Positions 49,039 through 61,450 of a DNA stretch of 64,000 bases are shown in pieces; positions within the stretch are counted from its first letter, which is position 1; each line of letters starts with the position of its first letter. A model generated the notes under the pieces. It saw nothing but the letters and a program-made list of their open reading frames with translations, was not told the origin of the DNA and ran no database searches. Origin of the DNA: Ephydatia muelleri (Eukaryota > Porifera > Demospongiae > Spongillida > Spongillidae); contig JABACO010000006.1 of the NCBI GenBank assembly GCA_013339895.1, positions 1,364,535-1,428,534 on the forward strand. Reading direction: 5' to 3'. The position numbers were made by a program, and so were the translations under genes.

Positions 49039-49252
49039 GTACAAGAGGTGCGATTCGGTAGTGCATCACGTGATTGCGGAGTGATGAAATGCACACGGAA
49101 AGGCCTTACCTTGAAGGAGGTGGTACCGTAGACTGTACTGTGCACATAGCTGTGATAGTAGCTGGTAATGTATGAGTGAGATAAGGTGTTGATGTGAGTA
49201 AAGTGCATGAGTGCGTAAATAAAATATGCACATTTAATGGCATCTCACAAGA

Positions 49253-49435
49253 TTAACCTTTTCCTGTAATCCTCGTCATATATATTACAATCAATATGAT
49301 GACGATGATGGAGATGATGATGATGATGACAACACCATCACTGACAGTGACACCAATAATTATAGGTCTTTCAGAGCTGACAGATTCTCCATTAGTAGCT
49401 GATGGGGTGGGTGGGGTCATTGAGAAATCTGTACC

Positions 49436-49468
<33 letters not shown>

Positions 49469-51303
49469 TGGTGGGAACCAAGAATAGGAGCACATCAAAC
49501 ACACAATCAGATGTACAACATATTGCAGTCCAATCAAATCTCAAAATGAAAAGTTTATTGCAAACCAAGATACCTGATATGAAACTGAAGAACACCTTCA
49601 CACCTCCAACCACTGAACCAGCACAGTTATTAGAGTTAGTGTTGGTAGCTGCTGCCTTGCAGTAGTACATCTGACCACTGGTGAGGCCTTGTAGGGAGAC
49701 AGTCACCTCTGTGCCTCTGGTAGTGGAGATGTTGTACACACTTGAGTCAGGAGGAACAGAGGGATCAGTACTGCAGCACACCATACAATAGAAGGACTGG
49801 TTGTTCAAGAATGAGCAAGCAATGGTTGCCATGGTAACACCTGTCACTGCCGTAACACTGTTAATGATTGTGTTGTTTGTTGTACCTAAATACAGAGGGC
49901 AGAAGGAAGGAGTTCAACTAACAGTCACATTAATATATTTATGTACGTAGTCTGATGTAGTTCATTAATGTCTATTGAATGATGGTGCTCAGTACTTCAA
50001 TACCAAACATGCCATCATCATAACATTGTTAATGTTTGTATTCTTTGTTGTTGTACCTAAATACAGAGGGCAGAAGGAAGGAGTTCAACTACAGCTACAT
50101 TAATAAATAAATGGGATTGCTTTCGCAAAAACAGATCTATCGTTAATAACTTTTCTAGTGCATGAAATAGAAATGTAACGCTTGCGTTGAAATGTATGGC
50201 TAATTAAAATTCAGCGCCTTACAACTCCATGACAGATACTCCGGTTCTCAGTGCATTAGAATCATCGTGTAGAGGACATTTTGGACTTCTAAAAAATCAA
50301 AAGACATGAAATCTTGAAAAAACATGCGCTAAGTCTGTTTTCACGAAACGATCTCAAATGTAGTCTTTGTAGCTTTATTAATGTCTATTGAACAGTGTAC
50401 TCCAATAGTGGCCGATTGAAATAGTTCTAGACATACACACACTTTCCCTTGCTCTAATTTTCATACGTCAGGGTGCCCAATGAAATGTTATGAAACCCAT
50501 ATCAATATAACCACTACACTACAGGTAGATCAACAGTATAAGGAAAAGCACATAAATTACCAGCTAGTGCACATGTACTATACACCTCAATGCCTATACA
50601 TTTATGCATGCATCATGTAGTATGTATTTTTAACCCAGAAGACCACTTACCATATATGGTAGTGTTGCTCTTAGGACCCACATCTCCATCCTTATTCACA
50701 GAGATGACATAACTGGTGGAAGCCACAGACACTGGTACAACATAGAAGCATTGTGGTATGGCACAGCTTGTGTTGCCATGGATACCACCACCCAGGTACA
50801 CTCCATATATGGTCACAGCATCTCCCTGGAGAGGGGAGGAGGGAGATGAGGGGACACACCATAAGATCCCTTACCACTGGCGTCCATGTTATCTCAAGGT
50901 GACGAAGAGTGTTGTTGGGGTTAAAGACAGACACAGCCTTGATGGTAGTGTTATCAGGTGGTAGTGCCACTGTGATTGTGATGTGTGTGTGCATGTGTGA
51001 TGGTATGTGTGTGTGAGTGTACACTAATACTTGTTCTTTTAACGAAAGATGTCCCATTGCTGGAGCCAGCACAGTTGATGGCCACCACAGAGACAGTGTA
51101 GAGTGTGTCACTGACCAGTCCAGTGAAGGTGTGGGTGTACACTGGTGATCCATTATCAGCTATGACCACAGGACTACTATTGTCATTGATAGTGACATTG
51201 TAGCTGGTAGGAACACCACCAGTAGTGGGAGGGGTCCAGGTCACTGTCAGCTGGTCCACAGATGGACTGGTTACTGCCATGTTCCCAACAGGACCAGGGG
51301 AGG
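49253..51303 (-). CDS. Receptor 3: two FN3-like domains, membrane-proximal and a distinct TM exon, 5' end missing
   Basis: Minus-strand exons: FN3 51303-51031, FN3 50969-50875 plus 50825-50651, membrane-proximal 49885-49574, TM 49428-49253. All module boundaries are phase 1 and the frame is open throughout. The first FN3 has LTVTWTPPTTGGVPTSYNV and TLYTVSVVAINCAG. The second is nearly identical to that of receptor 1. The TM exon is unrelated to the other three: stalk ESVSSERPIIIGV, helix VVIIIIISIIVIILIVIYM, and only seven residues (TRITGKG) inside the cell. Signal and Ig exons are not found upstream; that region is minisatellite and LINE-like DNA. It is a short-tailed receptor, possibly truncated at the 5' end. 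Confidence 0.68.
49440..49467 (+). repeat. Poly-G run (poly-C before the receptor 3 TM exon acceptor)
   Basis: About 28 G on the plus strand. On the coding strand it is a poly-C tract ending CCCCGGGGTACAG just before the TM exon. Length is likely unstable and prone to sequencing error. Confidence 0.9.
49886..50650. other. Receptor 3 intron with a local duplication
   Basis: The acceptor-side segment of the membrane-proximal exon (TTGTACCTAAATACAGAGGG, 49880-49940) is duplicated at about 50050-50110. Otherwise it is unremarkable intron. Confidence 0.6.
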
Positions 51304-51305
51304 CT

Positions 51306-51325
51306 GGGGGGGGGGGGGGGGGGGG
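51306..51325 (+). repeat. Poly-G run forming the poly-C acceptor tract of a receptor 3 FN3 exon
   Basis: On the minus strand a C run of about 20 is followed directly by AG and the exon. It serves as the polypyrimidine tract. Confidence 0.9.
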
Positions 51326-51478
51326 AAGAGGGCAGACTTGGGTATTGCCACCACAAAACATAGGCCAAACTAATGCTTCAATCTTAAAATCTGTCTTAAA
51401 GACTGTAGGTAAAACTTGAAGACAAGGGTATATGTGGCACCGATGACTGTTAAATGGGTCACAACTCAACGCCAGGTA

Positions 51479-51835
51479 GGAGGTGTGGGGAGGAGGTTAC
51501 CAGTCAGAGGTAACAGAGATATCTCTGGTCCAGCTAGGAGGTGTGGGGAGGAGGCTACCAGTCAGAGGTAACAGAGATATCTCTGGTCCAGCTAGGAGGT
51601 GTGGGGAGGAGGCTACCAGTCAGAGGTAACAGAGATATCTCTGGTCCAGCTAGGAGGTGTGGGGAGGAGGTTACCAGTTAGAGGTAACAGAGATATCTCT
51701 GGTCCAGCTAGGAGGTGTGGGGAGGAGGTTACCAGTCAGAGGTAACAGAGATATCTCTGGTCCAGCTAGGAGGTGTGGGGAGGAGGCTACCAGTTAGAGG
51801 TAACAGAGGTATTTCTGGCCCAGCTAGGAGGTGTG
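51479..51835 (+). repeat. 58-bp minisatellite, six units
   Basis: Units contain AGGTGTGGGGAGGAGG and CAGAGGTAACAGAGATATCT. A single partial unit of the same sequence reappears at 63229-63268, 11.4 kb away. Confidence 0.95.
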
Positions 51836-51865
51836 AAATCAAATATATGGGATTGTTCCACGAAA

Positions 51866-52290
51866 AGGGATCTAAGCTGGTTGCAACCTCACTTCTGATC
51901 ACAGTCATTCACGTCCTGTGGATGTTCTCATCTCCAACTGGGTTCTGGGCAAAACTGCAGCTTTTGACTTATCAGTTACGTCACTGCTAAACTCTTTCTG
52001 AAGCGGGAGTGACTGCTGGAGCAGCTGCACATGCCACTGAGCTCCAAAAACATGTGGCTAATTATGCTAAATGTAGTGATCTTGGATGGATCTGTATCCC
52101 TCTGGTAGTGGAAACTTACGGAGCATGGGGGAAGGAGGCCATAGAGGCATTTTCCACTTTGGCCTCCCGCCTAGCCACTACTTCATCCAGGCCCAAATCT
52201 ATAGTGTTATCTGAGCTGTATGGTTTGCTCAATCTCCATTTAGTTAGGGCTAATGTGAGTGCTATTCTATGCAGACTTTCATGTCCAAAT
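51866..52290 (+). pseudogene. Fragment of LINE-like polyprotein, C-terminal domain
   Basis: It reads DHSHSRPVDVLISNWVLGKT and AAFDLSVTS, then shifts frame to CSDLGWICIPLVVETYGAWG and LHLVRANVSA. It matches the last third of the 53331-54345 copy. A frameshift and a stop near 51995 make it a relic. Confidence 0.7.
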
Positions 52291-52329
52291 CAGGAATATA
52301 TTTTGAGTTTGCATGTTGTTTTTTAATTT

Positions 52330-53330
52330 TTGTTTAGTAGTTGTATTGACACATCTGGGTTTGTACATTAATAATAATAATATAATTATATAAATAAAAT
52401 AAAGTCATCTATAAATATGAATATGCATGGATAATCATTAAAGTTACTAGCAGACTTTCAATGAAGATGACCCACCATTACTGTGCAAATACTTTGTTAT
52501 ATGATACAATATACTTAGGACAATATACGCTGGGTCAGTGATACCTTAGTTGTGGGAGGGGGAGGAAGAGGTGGTGGAGTGAGAGGGGAGGAGAGGGAGG
52601 GAGAGGAGGAGAGGCTTGTGTTTGGGGAACCCACATTGGTAATACTGCAATTCCTTCCCTGGACAGTACAGTACTTCATCACACTGCTGTACTATGCTGA
52701 CCAGTTACATTGTATGTTGAATAACAAACAATGCACATCACAAAGTAATCAGTGCACATACAAGGTCATACATATAACAACCAAATAGTTTATTATAACA
52801 TTAAAAACGGTATTGGCACAGGACTGTAACATGCACCGTACCAGGACTGTTCATTGCTTACATCCTGTTACGATATTGAAAACCTCAGGTTGTGTACATA
52901 ACAAGGAAGGCACCCTTGTAGTCTAGGGGAGCTCAGGTTGTATGGAGAGGTCAGTAGTGGCATTTGGTATTATCAGCTGCAGATTAAGATGCCCATAGAT
53001 GTATACGAAGTCACATAATCAAGAAATATTTCTTTTAATAATAATTTCAGCTTGTTAATTAACTCCAATTATTGTATTATGCAATAATATCTTGGGAAGA
53101 AATTGTGACATAAACAAACAATTAATTTCCCATGTAATTAACTAACATAAAAATTCAATAATTAATATAATTGATTATTGATTGACTAGGCACAATACAA
53201 AATCATATAACATATACTCAAATATTGAATATCCTACATGTAACAATTAATTTCATTAAATTTAAGTCATCTAATACATTAATACATTCCAATCATTCAT
53301 TCAAGATTAACCATCCTGATTATTAAAGCA
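52330..53330. other. Paralogous 3'-flank DNA (fourth copy)
   Basis: 52553-53320 resembles 43795-44645: G-rich unit, TGTTTGGGGAACCCACATTG, and the GGGGAGCTCAGGTTGTATGG block. No TM exon precedes it; the corresponding gene part is missing. Confidence 0.65.
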
Positions 53331-54482
53331 AGCCTGCTTAAGCCTTAGTAGAGGAGGGCTTGGTTTAAGATCAGTAGCTGTTCACTCCACGGCAGCATAC
53401 CTAGGCTCAGTTAGTTCATCTTCCCCAGACTTGGCATCTAGCCATTATGTTATAGATGCACTTAACCTGTTCAATCTCCAAGTTTCTGCTGAGGATACTG
53501 TATCTATTCCGTTGCCAACGAAGTCTCATTTTCAGCATGATTTGTCACAACGAATTGAGAATTGCCAATTCCATGCACTGTATAACTCTGGCAGTCTGGC
53601 TGATCGGGCTCGCTTACTCTCAATTTCATCGGCACATGCCTCCTCATGGCTTCAGGTGGTCCCCTCCCCTAGGCAAGGCTGCGACATGGCTACAAGCGAA
53701 ATGCAGTGGGGCATCAAATGGTGGCTTGGTTTACCTCTAACACCTGAATTAGGGGTATGTGCTTATTGTCCAGACAAAGCTCTGGATGCACACCACGCTG
53801 TTACTTGCAAATTTGGGGGAGATGTAGTGGCGCGCCACAATGCTCTGCGCAATGCTATTTTTGATTTTTGCAAGCGAGCCCTTCTGAACCCAAAACTGGA
53901 AGCAGGGGCAGGCTTGGGTCATGAAAGGAGACTTACTAGACCTGCTGACATACTCATCCCAAGCTGGTCCAATGGTGATAAGCCTGCAGCCATTGATGTG
54001 TCCATCACCTCTCCGCTTAAATCAAACATTTTGTCTGAAGCGGGTGTGGTGGCAGGTGCAGCAGCAAGGCAAACAGAAGAGAGAAAGCACACATGCAATG
54101 ATACAATCTGCTCCGAATTGGGGTGGAAGTGTGTACCATTAGTGGTGGAGACGTTTGGTGCTTGGGGAAGAACTGCAGGCCAGTTTTTTGGAGAACTCGC
54201 ATCACGACTTGCGGCTCAAAGCCATTCCTCAAAGACTACAATGTTGAATAACATCTATGGGAGACTAAGTCTCATACTAGTTCGAGCCAATGCCCGTGCG
54301 TTCAATGCTAGGTTGGCTACAACAATGGACTTGCTTGAAGGCTAGGGTAGTTTTGTGCAAGTTCGTGTGTAATAGTGAAATGGACATCAATATGTGATAT
54401 ATATGTCTGTGCATTTATTTATTTATTTAGTAAGTGTACTATAATTTTTATTCATGCAGTGTATGTTAATGCAATTGAATAA
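53331..54482 (+). pseudogene. 5'-truncated LINE-like insertion: post-RT and nuclease-like C-terminal region
   Basis: After a frameshift near 53365 (EGL then GLRSVAVHS), one frame is open to 54345. It encodes QWGIKWWLGLP, a C-x2-C...H-x4-C knuckle (CAYC...HHAVTC), GGDVVARHNALR, then RPADILIPSWSNGDKPAAID and SELGWKCVPLVVETFGAWG. The PAD...(D)xx segment resembles the PD-(D/E)xK-type nuclease found at the C-terminus of some non-LTR retroelements. That assignment is inference. The reverse transcriptase domain is absent. The ORF has no ATG near its start. The insertion sits cleanly in a duplicated flank whose empty counterpart is at 44640-44655. Confidence 0.65.
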
Positions 54483-54647
54483 AAGTTTAGTTACTTGGCT
54501 ATGACAGTGATTAAAAATGAAGATAAGTAATTCCACTGCATAGCTACTAAATGGTCAAACACATTTGATTTTCAGGCACTTGATTATGAGTAGTTTAGCA
54601 TATTTACATTGTTTTAATTGATTATATAGTTGGATTTCTTTCTTGCC
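54483..54647. other. Continuation of the duplicated flank after the LINE insertion
   Basis: AGTTTAGTTACTTGGCTATG and what follows match 44652-44770, resuming the duplicated flank. Confidence 0.7.
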
Positions 54648-54787
54648 TTGCCTCAGCACTGACTTACAATCAAGGAATTACTACAATTAGTTATGTTAAT
54701 GGTATTATCATTAACATAACTAATTATAGTAACTTATTGTCAAATATTCCTTGATTGTAAGTCAGTTCTGAGGCAAGGCAAGAAAGA
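54648..54787. mobile_element. Foldback MITE-like palindrome
   Basis: TTTCTTTCTTGCCTTGCC at the left and GGCAAGGCAAGAAAG at the right enclose mirrored TTACAATCAAGGAAT and TAGTTATGTTAATG arms about a 7-bp centre. Only one half of it is present at 44845-44925. Confidence 0.8.
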
Positions 54788-54848
54788 GGGGAAAGAAGTC
54801 CATAGCTTCCATGCCTCAAGCTCCACGGGTCTCAGCGACCACAGGGAC

Positions 54849-55970
<1,122 letters not shown>

Positions 55971-55984
55971 CCCCTCCCCCCCCC

Positions 55985-56345
55985 CCGAGGTTCACCACGG
56001 ACTAATGGTCACAGGCTCTTCCTAGCACAGAGGACCCTATCGTGGAGCAGGCTAGGGAACCACCTGTTTAAGGATTTTTTGAACGGTGCCTCTTTGCCTA
56101 ACAGATCTCATCACACCACCCAGGTTGTATCTCCCATCTGGCCTGCTGAATTTCAGATGGCAAGCAAGTGGTGGCTAGGGATTGCTACCAGTCAATGAGT
56201 GTGCTGTCCTTATTGCTACCTCGTCTCTACCCTCTAGATCTCCCTGCCCATGGTGGTTATGGTATGAGTCACAATCTATTGACATTCTACTAACTGATTG
56301 GGCAGCTTGTGATCTCATGTCACATCTCAACGTAATTAAGGTCGC
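55985..56345 (+). pseudogene. Second copy of the LINE-like relic seen at 31510-31870
   Basis: Same order of motifs (PIWPAEFQMASKWWLGIAT, CCPYC, IDILLTDW) with extra deletions. Similarity to 31510-31870 is high over most of its length, so it spread by segmental duplication or a shared parent. Confidence 0.65.
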
Positions 56346-57360
56346 GTGCCAATGATTTTCGGCTTAAATTCCTTTTGGGTTTGCACAAATACCCCTAGGC
56401 ACAGAAGCGGCATTTGTCAGTTTTTTATTTGAAATAGAGTTGACTTAGTACATACTGTAAGATTTATATGTTCTTTTTTGTTTTATTTCAGATCTGGATG
56501 AGTTGTGAGCCGTGAAAGTAGTACCGGTTACGAAGCAAGAAGCTCGTTAGGCGGAACCCTTGGAGTATATTTCTGTGGCTATATTTTGTATCATTGTATG
56601 TATTTTGTCATGATGTAACTTATGATCAGTCCCGCTGTACTGTAGCGTGTTTTCATGTCCTGAAAAGAGCGAAAAACTGTTTATTGCCCATTCAAATTTG
56701 CCTACTTAATAGGTTTCGTTCATGTTTGCAGCTGCACGGTTGTCTTATCGTACTATCGGGAATGCAAATCTGATACAGTATTCATTCGTGTTTATGTTTC
56801 TGTTGAAAATACTCCTGGAGAGCTACTTCTTCAGTTCCGCCTCTTCAACAAAAGAAATGATGTGTGTTCTATGCGGCCATTTAGGGTTATTAATAATGAT
56901 GGTTTGAATAACCATACATACGGCCGGCTGGTATGTGTTGGCGGTAAGGCGCGGGAATTGCCTGCTGGAGCCATAGTTCTAGAATTTTGACGTGCTCACG
57001 TTTTGGAGAGATATTCACGCGAAGCGAAAGGTTAGATAAGGCATTTGGCATGTATACAGTGTATGTAGTACACATGCAAGAAATGATTTCATATACAAGT
57101 GACACGCATATACGTGTAGTGTACATACATGCCTACATAAACAACCACAACCTCAGTTATTATTACTGTATCCAGAGGATCTGAGAAACTTTGAAGTGAT
57201 TGTGCAATCTGAGATATCAGATTCTTTTCCTACAAGTAAGTACAGCAGTACACAGTAAGTGTTATACATGTAAATAACACTTGCATGTAAATTAACAGGG
57301 TCTGCACTCTACTGCGGCATCAAGCTGTGTGGTCAAGTGAGCTTTATTATTAATAGTTGA
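56346..57360. other. No gene supported
   Basis: Short open frames (for example 56722-56907, hydrophobic LIQYSFVFMFLLKILLESYF) lack context. A non-coding leader of the element to the right is possible. Confidence 0.4.
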
Positions 57361-57367
57361 TACATTG

Positions 57368-58019
57368 GTACAGAGTACGATAGCAGTTTAACTGACAACC
57401 AGGATCTTGATTTGAGGAACTTGTCTGAGACATCTGATTCTGCTCCTAGAATACCTGAAGAGGCATTTGGGTACGTTAAACTTGAAAAAAAGATAGCATA
57501 AATAAATACTGACATACATCACACCCACACACACACACATGTACACACATAACACACCCACACACACATGTACACACACACACACATGTACACACACACA
57601 CACACACACACACGATTGGTACAGAGTACGATAGCAGTTTATCTGACAACCAGGATCTTGATTTGAGGAACTTGTCTGAGACATCTGATTCTGCTCCTAG
57701 AATACCTGGAGGCATTTGGGTACGTTAAACTTGAAAAAAAGATAGCATAAATTCACACCCACACCCACACACACACAACACACCCACACATCCACAACAC
57801 ACACATGTACACACACAATTGGTACAGTGTACGATAGCAGTTTAACTGACAACCAGGATCTTGATTTGAGGAACTTGTCTGAGACATCTGATTCTGCTCC
57901 TAGAATACCTGGAGGCATTTGGGTACGTTAAACTTGAAAAAAAGATAGCATAAATAAATATCATACCCACACCCACACACGTACACACCCACAACACACC
58001 CACACACCCACACACATAC

Positions 58020-58077
<58 letters not shown>

Positions 58078-58385
58078 AACACACACACACACACGATTGT
58101 ACGATAGCAGTTTAACTGACAACCAGGATCTTGATTTGAGGAACTTGTGCAATCTGAGACATCTCCTAGAATACCTGAAGAGGCATTTGGGTACGTTAAA
58201 CAAAAGATAGCATAAATAAATACTGACATACATCACACCCACACCCACACACGTACACACACATGTATACACAACACCCACACACACCCATACACACACA
58301 TGTACACACACAAGATTGGTAGAGTATGATAGCAGTCTAACATACATCACACCCACACCCACACACACGTACACACACACATTGT
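57368..58385 (+). repeat. Tandem ~200-280 bp repeat with CA tracts, about 4.5 copies
   Basis: Units start near 57368, 57615, 57818, 58095 and 58315. They share ACGATAGCAGTTTAACTGAC, GATCTTGATTTGAGGAACTT and GCATTTGGGTACGTTAAAC, each ending in a CA/CCCACA tract. The array ends 75 bp before the transposase-like coding region. Confidence 0.92.
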
Positions 58386-58458
58386 TATTATTAACAGCAT
58401 GATTAGAATTACATATTGCTTAATCCCTAATCTGCACTGATATGAATTGGTACGCAGA

Positions 58459-61450
58459 ATGTACAAGACCATTGCAAACACTGTGAATTGTGGATATGCA
58501 CGAGTTGCTATGCAAGAGCAAACTGAAAGTGATTTCAAAAGATTCTTTCAAGCACCTCTGAGTATTGGCAACGAGTACTTTGAAACCAAACAAGGCGGAA
58601 AGACAAGAAGCCAGTTTGAAACACATTCAAAGGCTATAAAGGCAATGTTTTCCAAAAAATGGCATCCACAGAGTAGCAAGGTGGAGTACAAAAATGCATT
58701 CTCCATTACCAAATGGGATGCCTTAAGTGTAAGTGACAAAAGTACACACACACTGGCCAAATGCAATGCATGCTACAAGACATTATACCAACATCAATGC
58801 CACTTTCCTGCAAAGCCCATTTATTCTGCTTGTAGCACACTTGCCATTAACATGCCAGCCGGCATGAGTGAAAAGGCATTTGTCCAGCATGCTTTGGAGT
58901 CCGCAAGCAATGTATGCAAAGAGAACTTTGGTCACAATTTCATACAATCTCTAGTTGCATGTAAGCAGGTAGAAATGGTAAAAACTAAAACAGAAAGAAG
59001 AAAAGAGAAAGATGCAATAATGAAGAAGTGCAGAGATGCATGCAGTGCAATACTAATGGCTAGTACTCCTTCAACACTTTTGAAAGAAAATGAGTCAATG
59101 GCTAGTTACAGTAGAAAAAGAAAAGCTCAGTATTTTGAAAAGCCAAATGGAATAAAAAAGTTCAAATCACATAGTCCTGACTTCACTAATGTAACATGGG
59201 ACAAGGATAGTGTTCTGAAAGACTTACATGCAGCAATAGCCAATGATCAAAAAGTGGTATGGTCGAAATTTGCAGCAGAACACGGGGTGTCTGGCAGTAA
59301 CAGAGGACAAATATTAAAAGAATTTGCCTCACTAAGTGGAGTAAACACACAATTACTTGATTCAACACAAAGAAAGGACACAACAAGATCTGTCAGGAAG
59401 AGATTTCCTGGCTCAAGCATTTCAATACCAATTCCACCTACACCCCATGCCATTAAGAAAGAATGGGCAAACTTAGTATCTTCTGGCAACATACACATGG
59501 GAGAAGCATGCTCCCCATACACTACAACAAAATTTGTGCAACGAGATGGGCAGGTAGTAAGGGAAAATGTAACTGTAGAAGGAAGAAAAATCCCACTACA
59601 TGACATCAGAGTAAGGATGCTTCAAAAGCAAGAAAGATTCATGCACCTGTTAAGTGACGAAGCAATCGATAGCATGGGATTGCAGGAGTTACAAAACATA
59701 ACAAACAAAATGTGGAGACCACAGTGTGTGATGAGCTAAAAGCAACACTAAAAACAATACAACGAACTCGCAGCCTTGCTTTATGGCATGATCATGCCAC
59801 ATTGCTTGGTCGAGGATACATAATGATTACAGTACAGACAATGTATGACTCTGCGGTGTTTAAGGATGAACCTACAATTCAATCAGAAGTAGAGGAGCCG
59901 GAACTTTACCTCATAGCAATTAATCCCTCAACCATTGAAGACCAAGCGTCTATCATTCCTGATAGAGTGGCAGACCTGCATGATCTGAAAGAGCCCATCT
60001 TGTAAACAGCAGGAATTCCAGTCCAGGATGTACTCCGCTTCTTTACAGGTGACCACCCTGCTGCACAATTTGAAAGGGGCACACAAGTAGGAGGAAAGTA
60101 CAAGTGTGGTGGATGTGGCTGCAAAGCTACGATCATGGACGATCAAGCACATGCACTAAGATGCAAAACACGATCCTTTAAAGAGCTACAAACGATTGCG
60201 CTACAAGGTGTATTAGGCAAAGTACCATGCAGCACAAAAGCACTATATGTACCTGACCTGTCTGTAACAGACATCCGCAAAGAACTTGGTGCCAGAGGCT
60301 GGGACTGCAGTGGGAAAAGAAGACCACAACTGCAAGATGAACTTCAGGGTATCCTACAGGGGATTCAGAGAGTACCATCACTAATCCTTCTACACCCTGA
60401 AGAGCAGTTAGTGAATCTGAATCTTCAACACTACACCGTGGTCGACTGCGAGCCTTTACATGACATAAAAGGCCATCTTCTGAACTTGTTCCAAGAGCTT
60501 CCAAGTGTTCTTCCCAACGAGATCAAGGAGAAATGTGAAATCCGCATCAATTTATGCCTAAAAAAAGAGAAAAAAAGCACAGCAGATCTTCGCGCAGCAC
60601 TAATACAGATATTCCTTATTGTTAACACATCCAATGCAGACTGGAAAATACAGATGCTTCTGCAGTCAGCAGTAATATGTTGTGAAATATTGTATGCTAG
60701 TGACAATGAGCGTTGCCCAAAACTCCTCCTACAACTATATAACAACACTTGGATACACCACCAGATTTGCTTTGAAATATTTCAGTGCACTTCAGTTAAG
60801 TCAAGAGAAACATTATTTGGACTATACCTTCATTCATTAAGTAATCATGCAGCAGAACAATATGAACTGGTATGTATGAGATCATTAAATACAGAGAACC
60901 AGGAGAGACTATTTGGACAAAGCCGCAGAATAGCTGAACGCACCAGCAATAAACATCCATCGAACGTAATAACTAGCATCCTTATGCACCTACAAGTAAA
61001 AAAGACATGTACTCCACAACTCATGGGGCAGACACAATAGTGCGTACAGCTGCAAAGGGCTTACCAACATTTCAAGGAACAGTTGTTCCATACTCTATAG
61101 CTGAAAAATACAAAGATAGCTGGCAGGCTCATCTCGAACGAATTAGCCCTTTCCTTGTCTGCGGCAAAGAAGTCTGGTGGACATCTACAGATGAAGGGTA
61201 CAAGTTCTTAGATGGAAACAGTGATCCATGTTGGAACCCAGCAGGCCCTACCCTGCTACACTTTAGAGATTCAAATACTAATGATGTTTATGAAAGACAG
61301 TATGAAAATTGGCAATACATCATGGACAATAATATAGTCCTACCCGCATCCACAATAAAGTGCTACAATCCAACTGATGGTGAATACTGCAAAACAATTG
61401 ATACTTCTGCGGAATTGGGAAATACTTCTATTGTTCCACAGATGCTCTAA
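58459..61450 (+). pseudogene. DDE-type transposase-like gene of an uncharacterised family, three frames
   Basis: Three adjoining frames: 58459-59739, 59712-61040 (with an in-frame TAA at 60003) and about 61007-61450. The first is Lys-rich with scattered Cys (KCNACYKTLYQ) and may bind DNA. The second carries LALWHDHATLLGRGYIMITV, FFTGDHPAAQFERG, a Cys cluster KYKCGGCGCK...ALRCK, VDCEPLHDIKGHLLNLF and ENQERLFGQSRRI. GD-x-PA followed by a Cys pair and then D-x-x-x-x-H resembles CACTA/KDZ-type DDE transposases. The D, D, E candidates are therefore D of WHDH, D of GDHP and E of ENQE. I have seen this kind of protein as multicopy unnamed genes in cnidarians and sponges. Frame changes at 59712-59739 and near 61000 (A run) plus the TAA make this copy inactive. 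An intron at the first frame change is the main alternative. Confidence 0.6.

Noticed and set aside
49402..49665. Plus-strand frame with a poly-Gly run
   Set aside because: It is a shadow of receptor 3 exons on the minus strand plus the poly-G run.
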